Assembly: GCA_002917075.1 (NCBI GenBank) | Contig: NTMA01000147.1 | Location: 1-60,037, forward strand | Direction: 5' to 3' | DNA length: 60,037 nt | DNA from: Hawksworthiomyces lignivorus | Taxonomy: Eukaryota > Ascomycota > Sordariomycetes > Ophiostomatales > Ophiostomataceae | Shown here: positions 43,767 through 53,954 of the stretch, in pieces | Layout of the letters: each line of letters starts with the position of its first letter | How positions within the stretch are numbered: position 1 is the first letter of the stretch | The notes under the pieces: generated by a model | Databases searched by the model: none | Seen by the model: only the letters and a program-made list of their open reading frames with translations | Told to the model about the DNA's origin: nothing | Position numbers and translations under genes: made by a program

Positions 43767-44522
43767 ATGTCGCCGCCATCGCAAGTTCCCCTGGAGCTCA
43801 CCCTTGTCGTTGCCGCCACGGCGCGCGACATGGGTATCGGGGCAAATGGCGGCCTGCCATGGAAAGGGCTGCGAAAAGAGATGGCTTACTTTGCTCGAGT
43901 AACGAAGCGTGGAGAGGTACTTCGATTGCCCTGGTCTGTTGGACGACGTTCTTTCAAACAAAAAGTAAAGCATGCTAAGCGCATCTAGGGAAATGCTGTC
44001 ATCATGGGCCGCCGCACTTGGGACAGTATCCCGCCAAAATTTCGTCCACTGCCTGACCGCTTGAACATTGTCATTAGCCGGTCATTTGCTCCTGGAATCC
44101 CACAGGAGCCCGCAGGCGGCCCAGAAGCCGGGGCTGTCGAGGCATCGTCTCTGGAGACTGCCCTGGAGTACCTGCGGAAGAGAAAGGCTGCCGCAGCTGC
44201 CGCAGCCTCTGGAGCGCCAGGCGACGCGGCGACATTTGGCCGGGTTTTTGTCATTGGTGGCGCCCAAATTTACGCAGCTGCACTGGGTCTGGCCGAGGCC
44301 CGGCGCGTGCTGCTCACGCAGGTGCTCTCGGACTTCCCGTGCGACACATTTTTCCCGATCGCCCTCGGATCGTCCGACGCCTCTTCGTCAACACAGTCGC
44401 GCTCGTGGGTGCGGCGGACCCGCGAAGAGCACGCAAGATGGATCGGGGAAGAGGTGCCCGAGGGAGTGCAGACGGAACGAGGGACGCAGTATGAATTTCA
44501 AATGTGGGAGAGGGTGGATTAG
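43767..44522 (+). CDS. DFR1: Dihydrofolate reductase
   Basis: Exons 43767-43916 and 43989-44522 join in phase 0 over a 72-bp intron (GTACTT donor, CATCTAG acceptor) to give about 227 residues. The enzyme reduces dihydrofolate to tetrahydrofolate with NADPH for thymidylate and purine synthesis. Motifs in order: VVAATARDMGIGANGGLPW (residues 14-32), the catalytic acidic residue in LRKEMAYFARVTKR (E38), NAVIMGRRTWDSIPPKF (about 52-68), LPDRLNIVISR, VFVIGGAQIYAAAL and the C-terminal QYEFQMWERV. An Ala-rich loop of about 20 residues lies before the VFVIGG strand. Length and intron position are normal for fungal DHFR, although the exact donor (GAG|GTACTT) could shift by a codon. It converges on CBP3, about 260 bp apart. 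Confidence 0.94.
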
Positions 44523-44780
44523 CTCATTACTTTTCTAGCATCCATGTCTAATTGATAAAAAAAAGCACACGCCATATAAAGAAACGCCATGATGCAAAAA
44601 TGGAGTTGGTTGCTCCAACATGATCCCTCATCTTATTTTCTCCTTTTTTTTTGTCTCGTCCACCGTGATTATCCTTCATTTCATCTATATATAATGTACA
44701 GGAGCCACTGTGAGATCGATGTGTGATCTGGGCTGGGCCATTTGCAGGTAGCTGGCGAACCGAGGCCGCGGCCCTGCAAT
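44523..44780. other. Convergent spacer between DHFR and CBP3
   Basis: T/A-rich 3' flanks of both genes; nothing else seen. Confidence 0.5.
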
Positions 44781-46001
44781 TTACGCAGTCGCAATCTGGT
44801 CCTTCTCGCTAGCAGACGTCGCCTCTTCGCCCTCCTGCAGGGCGCTGCCCTGCTGCTGGCGCAGGAGGAGCTCCAGCTCCTTGGTGGCGGGCTTGTCGAC
44901 GGCGGCGAGGTCGGCGATCGGGGACGGCCACGAGAAGACGCCGCTGCCGCGGTGCAGGATGATGGCCTCGTCGGGCGTCTGGTCGAGGCGGGCGAAGCTG
45001 CGGCGCATCCAGGCGACGACGGCGGCGAGGTGGCGCAGGTCGACGTCGGGGCGGGCCTTGAAGAGGTTGCGCCAGAGCGCGGCGGCCAGGACGGCGTCGC
45101 TGCGCACCAGGCCCTCGTCGTAGGCGACGATGACGCCGCGCCACGTCATGAAGAGGTCCTGCAGGTGGCGCTGGCGCAGGCCCCGCGACGTGATGTGGTG
45201 CACGCGGTCCATCTTGTCCTCGGCCTCCTGGAAGAAGTGGTCCGCCAGCATCGACTGCCACAGCTGGTACGACTCCTTCTCGAAGCAGCGCAGCCGCGTT
45301 ACCAGCAGGTACATGTGCAGCATCGTGACCTGCGACCAGGTGCTGAACGAGGGGAGCAGGTTGAGCTCTGAGACAGAAAAAAAAATCACACATTGTTAGC
45401 CGGGGTCCAAGATGCGGGCAACAAAAAGCCATATTGCCAAGTGACAAAAAGGTAGGGCCCTTCCCCTCTGGGGGGGGGGGGGGGGTTGTGGGGTCATCCG
45501 ACGCCGCGACTCACCATCGTGCCACAGACCGCCGCCGACGCCAATCTCCTCGCCGTCCTCCGTTGTTGGCACCTTGTCGTTGCGCCGCGCCTCCTCCGAG
45601 ATGTTGTACGCCGCCGGCTGCGTACATTTCTGGTACATCGCCCGCGTCGCGCCAAACACGCCGTACGGCTCCATGGTGCGCTTCATGGCCTGCCGCGCCA
45701 TGTCGCCGAGCCGGTCCCGGATGCCTGCGTTGGCGGGGGTGGCGTGGTAGCTGCGGACCAGGCTGCCCGCTCGTCTCGACGGTAACCGCGTCGCTGTCGT
45801 AGAGGTATGGTCTTGTTCTTGTGCTAGCTGCTGCTCTCGCTGCTTCGGTCGCTGCTGGCTCTGCTGTGCCCAGTGCGCCTGGTGGAGTCGCCGCAGCTGT
45901 GCGTGTTTGCCAGCTGCTTCCGCTGTAGCCGCAACCCTCGCTGTCGGCCGTGCGGACTGCGCCAGCACGCCGGTGCATGTCCGGCAGAGGGGCCGAACCA
46001 T
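44781..46001 (-). CDS. CBP3: Cbp3, ubiquinol-cytochrome c chaperone (UQCC1 homologue)
   Basis: Exons 46001-45515 and 45367-44781 join in phase 1 over a 145-bp intron (GTGAGT donor, TGTCTCAG acceptor) to give about 357 residues. Cbp3 acts with Cbp6 at the mitochondrial ribosome in translation and assembly of cytochrome b (complex III). The N-terminus (MVRPLCRTCTGVLAQSAR) is basic and a good presequence. The chaperone domain spans about residues 165-300: LHMYLLVTRLRCFEKE, WQSMLADHFFQEAEDKM, RHLQDLFMTWRGVIVAYDEGL and AALWRNLF. The exon junction restores WHDGELNLLPSFSTW. The frame is open 93 codons further upstream, but the ATG at 46001 fits the presequence and I prefer it. The intron contains a 16-base G:C homopolymer. 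CEM1 lies upstream on the same strand. Confidence 0.93.
45470..45485. repeat. G16 homopolymer inside the CBP3 intron
   Basis: Sixteen consecutive G on the + strand (C on the sense strand of CBP3), about 30-45 nt after the 5' splice site. Unusually long for a G:C run. Confidence 0.9.
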
Positions 46002-46216
46002 TGTTTTTGCTGTCGGCAAATTGCCTGCAGCTCGACTATATGTGTCTGGCAGGGATTTTTTCGATTTTGCGTGGAACGCGGCTGTGGATAAAAATCGCGT
46101 TGTAGCGGCGGATGCACGGTTGTACAGCTTTACATCATTTCTGAAAAATAATTTTTTTTTAGAGCGAAATAATTGGAGATGCGAGAAAATAAGTCCACGG
46201 TCCACTCTGTAAGTTG

Positions 46217-46228
46217 TATCACGTGATA
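46217..46228. promoter_or_regulatory. TATCACGTGATA palindrome upstream of CBP3
   Basis: A perfect 12-bp palindrome with a CACGTG core about 215 bp before the CBP3 ATG and 140 bp after the CEM1 stop. TCACGTGA is the classical site of Cbf1-like bHLH factors; use here is inferred. Confidence 0.5.
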
Positions 46229-46366
46229 GCCACTTCACCCTCACCAAGTCGCAGCCTTGTGCATTGCGAATGCTGCTCATCTACGTATCGTACAGTACAC
46301 AATTTCTATTTTCAAGTGATTTTTTGTCTTCCTCTCTGAAGAAGTGTATATGCCGCTGGCGGCTGC

Positions 46367-47788
46367 CTAGTCCAGCTTGGAGAATACGAGGGAAGCGTTT
46401 GTGCCACCAAACCCGAAGCTGTTTGTTAATGCGACGTTGATCTGCTTCTTCTGAGCGCCATTGGACACAAAGTTGAATTTTGGTCCAACGCTTGGGCTTT
46501 TGAGGTTCAGCGTTGGAGGGGCGACACCCTAGAGAGCCTTAGATTCACGCTTTTGTAAAAAGGGTCAGACGTACAGGAGGGACACACGTACCTCGACAAT
46601 GGAGAGCACAGCAAAGAGAGCTTCGATGGAGCCAGACGCGCCGAGCAGGTGGCCCATGGCGCCCTTGGTGCTGCTGACGGTGACGTCAGACTCGTCGACA
46701 ATGCCGTCTTCCGCCATGAGCGCGCGGATCGCCTCGGCCTCGGCCTCGTCGCCAATCGCGGTGCCGGTGGCGTGGGCGTTGATGTAGTCGACGTCGCGCG
46801 GGCGCAGGCTGGCGCTGTCGAGGGCGCGGCGCATGGCCCGCAGGGCGCCGATGCCGTTTGGCCGCGGCGCGGTGATGTGGTAGGCGTCGCCGCTGCAGCC
46901 GTAGCCGCGCAGCTCGGCCAGGATGGGCGCGCCGCGGGCGCGGGCGTGCTCCAGCTCTTCGAGGACCAGGATGGCGGCGCCCTCGGCGAGGACGAAGCCG
47001 CCGCGGTCGCGGTCAAAGGGGCGGCAGCTCTGGCTCGCCGCGAAGCCGTGCTCGCGCAGCGACGCGGCGCTGGCCAGCGACCGCGACCGGCCGAACCCGG
47101 CAAACGTCAGCGGGTGGATGCAGGCCTCGGAGCCGCCGGCCACCATGACATCAGCGTCACCCAGGGCGATGAAGCGCCCGGCGTCCCCGATGGAGTGGAC
47201 GCCCGTGGTGCAGGCGGTCGACACCGTGTGGTTCGGGCCCTGGAAGTTGTTCCGGATGGCAATGTGGCCGGCCGGCATATTGATCAGAATGCGCGGCACG
47301 AACAGCGGCGACACGCGGTGGTAGCCGCCCTGCGCATACGCCACGCTCGTGTCGTAAAAGTCTTGCAGGTTTCCGATTCCGCTGCCGAGGCTCACACCCG
47401 TCCGCGCTGCGGGGCTGTTGTCCCTGCTGCTAATGCCGCTGCTGCTTCTGCTTCTGTCCTCAGATTTTGAGCCGTCTGCCGGCCCCGGCCAACCTGCCTG
47501 GGCCAGCGCCATCTGCGTAGCGGCGACGGCGAACTGCGTGAACCGGGGCAAGCGCCGCTGCTCGCTAGCGTCCAGCCAGTCGCCCGCGTTCCACAGGCCC
47601 TCCCCTTTTCCTTCCGGGACAACGCCGGCCACAGTGCTCGGCAGCTGGGCCCACTGGGCCTGGGGTTCCCTGTCGCCTACGCTGACGATCCCCGACTCAC
47701 CGTCCAGCAGCCTCTGCCATGTGCGGCGCACTCCCACGCCCAGTGGCGTGACACAGCCTAGGCCTGTCACGACCACTCGCCTCAGCAT
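46367..47788 (-). CDS. CEM1: Mitochondrial beta-ketoacyl-ACP synthase (Cem1, FabF type)
   Basis: Exons 47788-46592 and 46528-46367 join in phase 0 over a 63-bp intron (GTACGT donor, CTCTAG acceptor), giving about 452 residues. The enzyme condenses malonyl-ACP with acyl-ACP in mitochondrial type II fatty acid synthesis, whose octanoyl-ACP feeds lipoate synthesis. The catalytic triad is intact: C193 in VSTACTTG, H339 in NAHATGT and H380 in KGAMGHLLGA, with the conserved K375. The C-terminal exon supplies the closing motif NSFGFGGTNASLVF. A Ser/Arg-rich insertion (residues about 105-128) is not typical. The protein begins directly with RRVVVTGLGCVTPLG, as yeast Cem1 does, so targeting must lie in this short basic start. 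Confidence 0.94.
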
Positions 47789-50379
47789 ACTGTAGTGTAG
47801 CGGCCAAGGGTCAACATGCCTGACCCCAAAAAATTGTGGGTAAAAGTGATGTGCAGTTTATGTCGTGGAGAGCTGCAGAACTCGGTTCGCTGCGGCCTTC
47901 AGACATTAACACAGAAATTAAGACGAAAAGCATACAGTGTCCGTATAGTGCAACACGGTACACTGTACGCTGTGCGGATGTGGCACAGTAGTACTCCGTA
48001 GTGCGTAAGGTTTAGCAGCTGGTGGGTGCTTTGGCGGGTGCTTGGCCCAGCGCTCCGGCGCTAAACTGGATACGTGTGCTCTCTTAGTACGCGACACCTT
48101 GGGGCTGTTTAGAAGCGTGCATGCGTATCGCACAGCTGCAGAGCCCCCTTGAAGCGACTGAATCTCTGGTCCTGCTCAGATCTGGAACGGCCAACTTATC
48201 TTGAGCCCCCCTCGCTCGTCTTCTGTCTCTTCTCAGCATACCACCGCATTCCCTATCTTGATCGAGCGACTTCTTTGTTTTATTTTTGTTCGTCCCCTTT
48301 TGGCCCATCTCTCAGCGTGTTTTATCCCCCCAGCAGCCAGGACCTGATACAAGAGAGATCGACAAACCAAACTTCGAAAAGACTTGCGCTCTTGAACTTG
48401 GGATACTGGCAGCAAGGCCTCTTGAAACCCTTGAATCTTGTTTCCCTTTTTGGCCTGACCCTGTCTACTTGCATACGCCTTGCTGCATCAGCAGAAACAG
48501 CCGTCTTCGCCAGCTATCTTCTCTCGTGGGGGTCAGACTGGCACCAGGGGAGACGAGCATCACGCGAGCCAGGGCATTTCCAGAATATTGCATATCTTTG
48601 GGAGACGTATTGCACAACAACTACCTTCTTTGCATCGGAAGCATAACGTCCAAGCCCCCATGACATGCATATTTGCATAACACAGCGTCCAATTTGTTAT
48701 CTCTCTCTCTCTCTCTCTCTGCCGGGCAGCTTAGTGGTGTTGCTATGCTCAACCCGTCGACTCAAAGAACAGCATCGTTGAACTAATAGTTCTGCTATTG
48801 CCCAAATCCAGCTTCCGTTTTTCAAGAAGTGGAATCTGTTGCCCTCCAGCTTGTTTCGGCCCTGAAGTTTAAATGTACGGTGCTTCTTGTTTTTAGAGTG
48901 CACTTTCGATCTGGTCAAAGCCGTCTTTTGACTTCGACAAGGTCTCAACACTTGTGGGGTTTGCCGAGGCCGCGCAGCCTTAAAGACGGAGTCTAGAAGG
49001 GCTTTAGAAGACAAATTGGTACCCCAGAGTTTTGAGCGGACGAAGAATCTCCTTTCTGCAGGTATTTGGCAGCCAGAGATCGGCCCAACCCGTCCACGCA
49101 GTCTGCTGCGCCGCAGAATCGTTTCAGACCTAGTGGCCCCTAGAATACTACCACTCAGAACACATTGCTCTGCATACATCTCTCGAGCCTGTCACTGTCG
49201 ACAAAGAGCCGTTTATTTTTATTTTCTTCGCAGTGCCAGCTCCAAAAGTCTGGTTCATACTACCTACATTCTATCTATACCCCCCTTGTCGTGGTATCCG
49301 TACCAGATCATCGGTTACTCGCCTTCCTATCAGCCAGCTCTGCCTTTAACCACCCTCCATTTGCGCACTTGCATTGATATCGCTTGGCAAATATTGACCT
49401 CTTGATACATTGTACTTTCATGCTTTCGTGTCTTCATCGACCGACAATCGCTCGCCACTGACCGCACCGCATCACGTCCAGCGCTGGACCCTGCCTTTCT
49501 ACCCCTGACTTTCTCTCACCCCTTGGCAGATTGCTCGCCTTGCCTCCGTTGCGTGCTATCTTGCTGCATTGGCGAATAGTTTGAGCCGCTTTGATGTGGT
49601 ACATGAGATAGATTCGCAAGCAGGCTTCACGTCAACGCTTGGTGTCACAAGCCAGCAGCCACTGCTGATATCATTTTCGAGCAAACCTACGCGCTCTGCT
49701 AGGTCCCAAACAGCACACCACACTCCCTCTTTCTCACGCTCCCTGGGCTATCTGCTTGGGACATCCCCTCCTTGGCGAAACGTCTCGGCAGGTGATAGCG
49801 AGAGCTAAGGCGGACGGTGGAGTGGGCGATTTTCCATTCTCATCGCACGGCGCTTTGCATATCCGAGAGAAACATTTCTTTTGGTCGCGGAGGCAGAGAA
49901 ACCAGACTGCATCCCTGGAACAGGCACTCTGATCTCGGCGAATCTTAACGCAGCAGCTTATCTCTGGGCGAAGAAGCTTGCGCTCGCTCGCCTTGCCTCG
50001 ACTCTGTGCATCCGTATTCCCTTTTCGTCCCCTCCGCTGACGAAAAAATTAATTTGCTTCATATGCGTCTGGGGATCGACACGCCTGCGCTTTAGCCTGC
50101 CCACAAGTCTGGGTTTGGGGGCTTTTAGGATAGTGAGAGGGGAAGACAGGAACGGGAAGGCGGCTGTGAAAGCGTGAGACTGGGGGAGAGCAAGGAGTTC
50201 TGACAGGAGGAAACGTAGAAGAAGCAGAAAGGCAGGAAGACGGCATCTCCTCATACCCACATATATAGAACCGCTCATACTTTTTTTCATGTCACCGGTC
50301 TGGTTCGAGTTCCCACTTCGTTGATCGTTCACCATACACGCCAGCGTTACCATATACGCCAGCGTCACCACATCTCGCC
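47789..50379. promoter_or_regulatory. Promoters of CEM1 and the OPT transporter; long pyrimidine-rich leader
   Basis: 2.6 kb between divergent genes. Near 47934-47966 a 7-bp inverted repeat (ACAGTGT / ACACTGT) and a TACTCCGTA motif (47992-48000) lie in the CEM1 promoter. From about 48180 to 50370 the + strand is largely pyrimidine-rich, suggesting a long OPT leader with several upstream ATGs. A CT microsatellite sits at 48700-48720. Frames of up to 165 codons on either strand have no recognisable domain. Confidence 0.4.
48700..48720. repeat. (CT)n microsatellite
   Basis: About ten CT units in the region upstream of the OPT gene. Confidence 0.85.
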
Positions 50380-53362
50380 ATGGCCAATTCGACACGCGTT
50401 GACGAGGAGAAGTCATCTGGCATGCCTTCTCCGTCGACGACGGTGGCCGCGAACGATCTCGAATGGGAATCGAAGGGCAAAGGTGACATGAAGGTATCGA
50501 GCGGTCACGAGGCGTCGGTGTCGTTCAGCGAGCCAGCGGCGGGGCCGAGGGCTGCCGGGTCGTCGTCTTCCAAGGGCGAAGACGAGATCCAGCAGCTGAA
50601 CCCCGTCGAGGACCTGAAGCACCGCCTCTCCATGTGGGGTGAGTCTGCTGCCGGCAAAGCCCGCGAGGCTTTGTACTATTCCCCTGAAGACGATGAAGAC
50701 GATGAAGGACAAGAATACGAGCTTCTCTTAGATCCAAACCTGCCGGAGGAGTATGATCCCTCCTTCCGCGACGTCGAGCGCGACTCGAGCAGCTTCGACG
50801 ACGACAAGACGGCCCTCAAGGGCGGCAAGCGCCGAGGCAAGGGCAAGGGCAAGAAGGGCCAGGGCCGGACGGACGGCGGCGCGGGCGGCGTCACCGGCGA
50901 CGACGAAGAAGAGGAAGAGGAGGACTCGCCCTACCCGGAGGTGCGCGCGGCGGTGCGCAACTACGACGAGGACGTGCCGTGCAACACGGTGCGGGCGTGG
51001 ACGATCGGCATGACGCTGGTAGTGTTGGGAGCGGCCATGAACACGCTCTTCTCGCTGCGGCAGCCGGCCATCAGCATCGGCACGCTGATCGCGCAGATTA
51101 TCGCGTGGCCCATGGGCCATGCGTGGGCCAAGGTGATGCCCAAGCGGCAGTTCAACACGTTCGGCCTGCGGTGGTCGCTGAATCCGGGGCCCTTCAACAT
51201 CAAGGAGCACTCCATCATCGTGGTCATGGCCGGCGTGTCCTTCTCCGTGGCCTACGCCACCGACATCATCCTGGCACAGATTGTCTTTTACAAGCAGGAC
51301 TTTGGCATCATCTTCCAGCTGCTGCTGTTCGTCTCGACGCAGTCGCTGGGCTACGGCATCGCCGGACTCATGCGCAAGTTCTTGGGTGAGCTGCCGACCG
51401 GCCAGGTTTTTTTTTTTTTGGCCCTCCGTACCTTGTGATTGCTAACCAATTCCGCCAGTCTATCCCGCCTCGATGATCTGGCCCGGCAACCTAGTGTCTG
51501 TCACGCTGATGAACGCCATGTACGAGGCGCCGCCGAAGCCGGACAAGTCGTTTATCGGCGGTAGCATGCCGCGGTACCGGTGGTTCGCGTTTGTGACGCT
51601 CGGCGCGTTTGTGTACTACTTCATCCCGGGCTTCCTGGCGCAGTTCCTGAGCATCCTCGCGATCCCGACGTTCATCGCGCCCAACAACCCGGTGGTCAAC
51701 CAGCTGTTCGGTGGGTCGACGGGCCTGTCGCTGCTGCCGCTGACGCTCGACTGGACGCAGATCTCGGGCTTCGTGGGGTCGCCGCTGATCCCGCCGTGGC
51801 ACGCCATCGCCAACACGCTCATCGGCACGGTGGTCTTCTTCATCTTCTTGGCGTCGGTGCTGCACTACAGCAACGCGTGGTACGGCGTGTTCCTGCCCAT
51901 GAGCGACTCGTCGACGTATGACAACACGGGCGCCGCGTACAACGTGACGCGCGTGCTGACGCCCGAGTTCACGCTCGACGAGGAGGCGTACAAGAACTAC
52001 TCGCCGCTGTTCCTCAGCACGACCTTTGCGCTGTCGTACGGCCTGTCGTTTGCCGCCATCGCGTCGCTCATCGTCTACACCTACCTGCACCACGGCAGCA
52101 CCATCTGGCGGCAGTACCGCAACAGCACCAACGAGAAGCCCGACATCCACATGAAGCTCATGAAGAAGTACAAGGAGGCACCCAGCTGGTGGTACATGGT
52201 GCTGTTTGCTATCGTACGTTGTCTCTACGTTCCCCCCTCCTTCGTTGCTGATTTGACCCTTGACCCCCCTGGGACCTTGGGGGTGTCGGATGTGCCACTC
52301 TATTAACACAAAATTGAACAGATGCTCGTGCTTGGCTTCGTGACGATTCTTGCCTATCCCACCAACCTGACGTGGTGGGCCTTTCTGCTGGCCGTGCTGA
52401 TCTCCTTTGTCTTCTCCCTGCCCATTGGCATCATCCAGGCCATCACCAACAACCAGATCGGCCTCAACGTGCTGACGGAGTTCGTTTTTGGCTACATCCA
52501 GCCGGGACGGCCGCTGGCGCTGATGCTCTTCAAGACGTACGGCTACATCACCATGTCGCAGGCGCTCAGCTTCGTAGGCGATCTCAAGTTCGGCCACTAC
52601 ATGAAGATTCCGCCGCGCACCATGTTCATGGCGCAGGTGGCGGCGACCACGTTTGCCTGCTTCATCCAGGTGGCCGTGCTCAACTTTGCGCTGAACAACA
52701 TCGACGGCGTGTGCGAGCGCGACCAGCCGGAGCACTTTTCTTGCCCGGGCGGCCGCGTCTTCTTCTCTGGTATGTGGTTTCGCCCCTTTTCTTCCCCTCT
52801 GGATCTGTACTCTAGAAAGTCATTCTCTGCTTTTCACACGTCGACTAACCTGTGTACTTTTTTTCTCTCCGCAGCTTCTGTCATCTGGGGTCTGCTGGGT
52901 CCTTCGCGCATGTTCTCGCCGGGCCAGATCTACTCGTCGCTGTTCATCTTCTTCGGCGTAGGCGCGGTGGTGCCGGTGATCATCTACTTTGCGGCGCGCC
53001 GCTGGCCGCGGTCGCCGCTCAAGTTTTTGATGGCGCCGCTCATCTTTGGCGGGTCGGGCAACATCCCACCGGCGACGCCGCTCAACTACTTCAGCTGGGG
53101 CATCGTGGGGTTCGTGTTCCAGTACCTGATCCGCAAGCGCCACTTCAACTGGTGGAGCCGGCTCAACTACCTGACGTCGTCGGGCCTGGACCTGGGCCTG
53201 GCCCTCAGCACGCTCGTCATCTTCTTCGCCTTTACGCTCAACGACATCAACCCGCCGGCCTGGTGGGGCAACAACATTGTCACCAGCACGATGGACTTTC
53301 AGGACACGGCGATCCTCAAGGTGCTGCCGGAGGGCCAGACGTTTGGGCCGGCCACCTGGTAG
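50380..53362 (+). CDS. Oligopeptide transporter, OPT family
   Basis: Four exons, 50380-51385, 51459-52213, 52322-52769 and 52875-53362, join in phases 1, 0 and 1 to give about 898 residues. Introns are 73, 108 and 105 bp; the first has a GCTAAC branch site. OPT carriers import tetra- and pentapeptides, glutathione or metal chelates by proton symport at the plasma membrane. The signature NPG lies in SLNPGPFNIKEH (residues 268-270) and KIPPR at about 682-686. Twelve or more hydrophobic spans start at about residue 205 and end at TLVIFFAFTLNDI. The ~185-residue cytosolic N-terminus is acidic, with a Lys/Gly-rich patch and an ELLLDPNLPEEYDPSFRDVERD segment typical of fungal OPTs. The start has a good CGCCATGG context. 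Substrate cannot be read from sequence. Confidence 0.94.
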
Positions 53363-53954
53363 CCGCCCGTTCCCGTCTTTTTGTTCCTCGTCCTGCTTGC
53401 CATGTTCCTTTTTTTTTCTCTCTTGTTTCAGGCGTTTTCATTCTCCAGACATGGCCCGAAATACTAATCATGATGTAATGTTGCTGGGTGTTTGGTGTTT
53501 GGCTCATGTACGTGTAAGCGGATAGGAGGTGTCATTTTTTTTGTTCTTTTTTATTGCTCATGGATTTGATATCCTGTGTAACATAGTAATGGAAGCTATT
53601 TGATGCTCACTTTTACAGAAATTCATTACATTTGAATCTTGAAGAGAGATCCTATAAAGCAGAGTTCCGTACGCGACTGTCGCCTCTTTTAAGCAGAAAT
53701 TGAGAAGGTTTCTCATATGAAACATACATACATGACAATGCAGAGATTAGATAACAGAAAGATGATTTGTCTATTAAGTGGCACGTAGCTTCACAGGTAT
53801 TCCTACTTTTTAAAAACACCAAAGTCTACAGATGGTTGTTACAGCAAAACGGGGGACAGAAAATGTGTCCGCTCTGCACGGCGCTGCTCTAGCAATTCTC
53901 CCTACAAGGTCCCTCTCGGCCATCTCGGCCCATCCATCCTATTTTTTTTTTTTT
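53363..53954. other. Convergent spacer between OPT and PDX1
   Basis: A/T-rich 3' flanks of both genes; a T-run just beyond the PDX1 stop (53942-53956). Nothing else seen. Confidence 0.5.

Noticed and set aside
46002..46280. 93-residue N-terminal extension of CBP3
   Set aside because: The ATG at 46001 gives a typical presequence; the extension has no family similarity and would make the protein too long.
48149..49179. Frames of 160-165 codons between CEM1 and OPT
   Set aside because: Composition mirrors the pyrimidine-rich leader; no motif and no consistent start context.
50290..50330. B-box-like GGTTCGAGTTCC suggesting a tRNA
   Set aside because: No A box or foldable cloverleaf upstream at the right distance.
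50639..50720. Possible intron in OPT exon 1 (GGTGAGTCT at 50638)
   Set aside because: No convincing branch site and acceptor in range, and the translated stretch leads smoothly into the conserved ELLLDPNLP segment.
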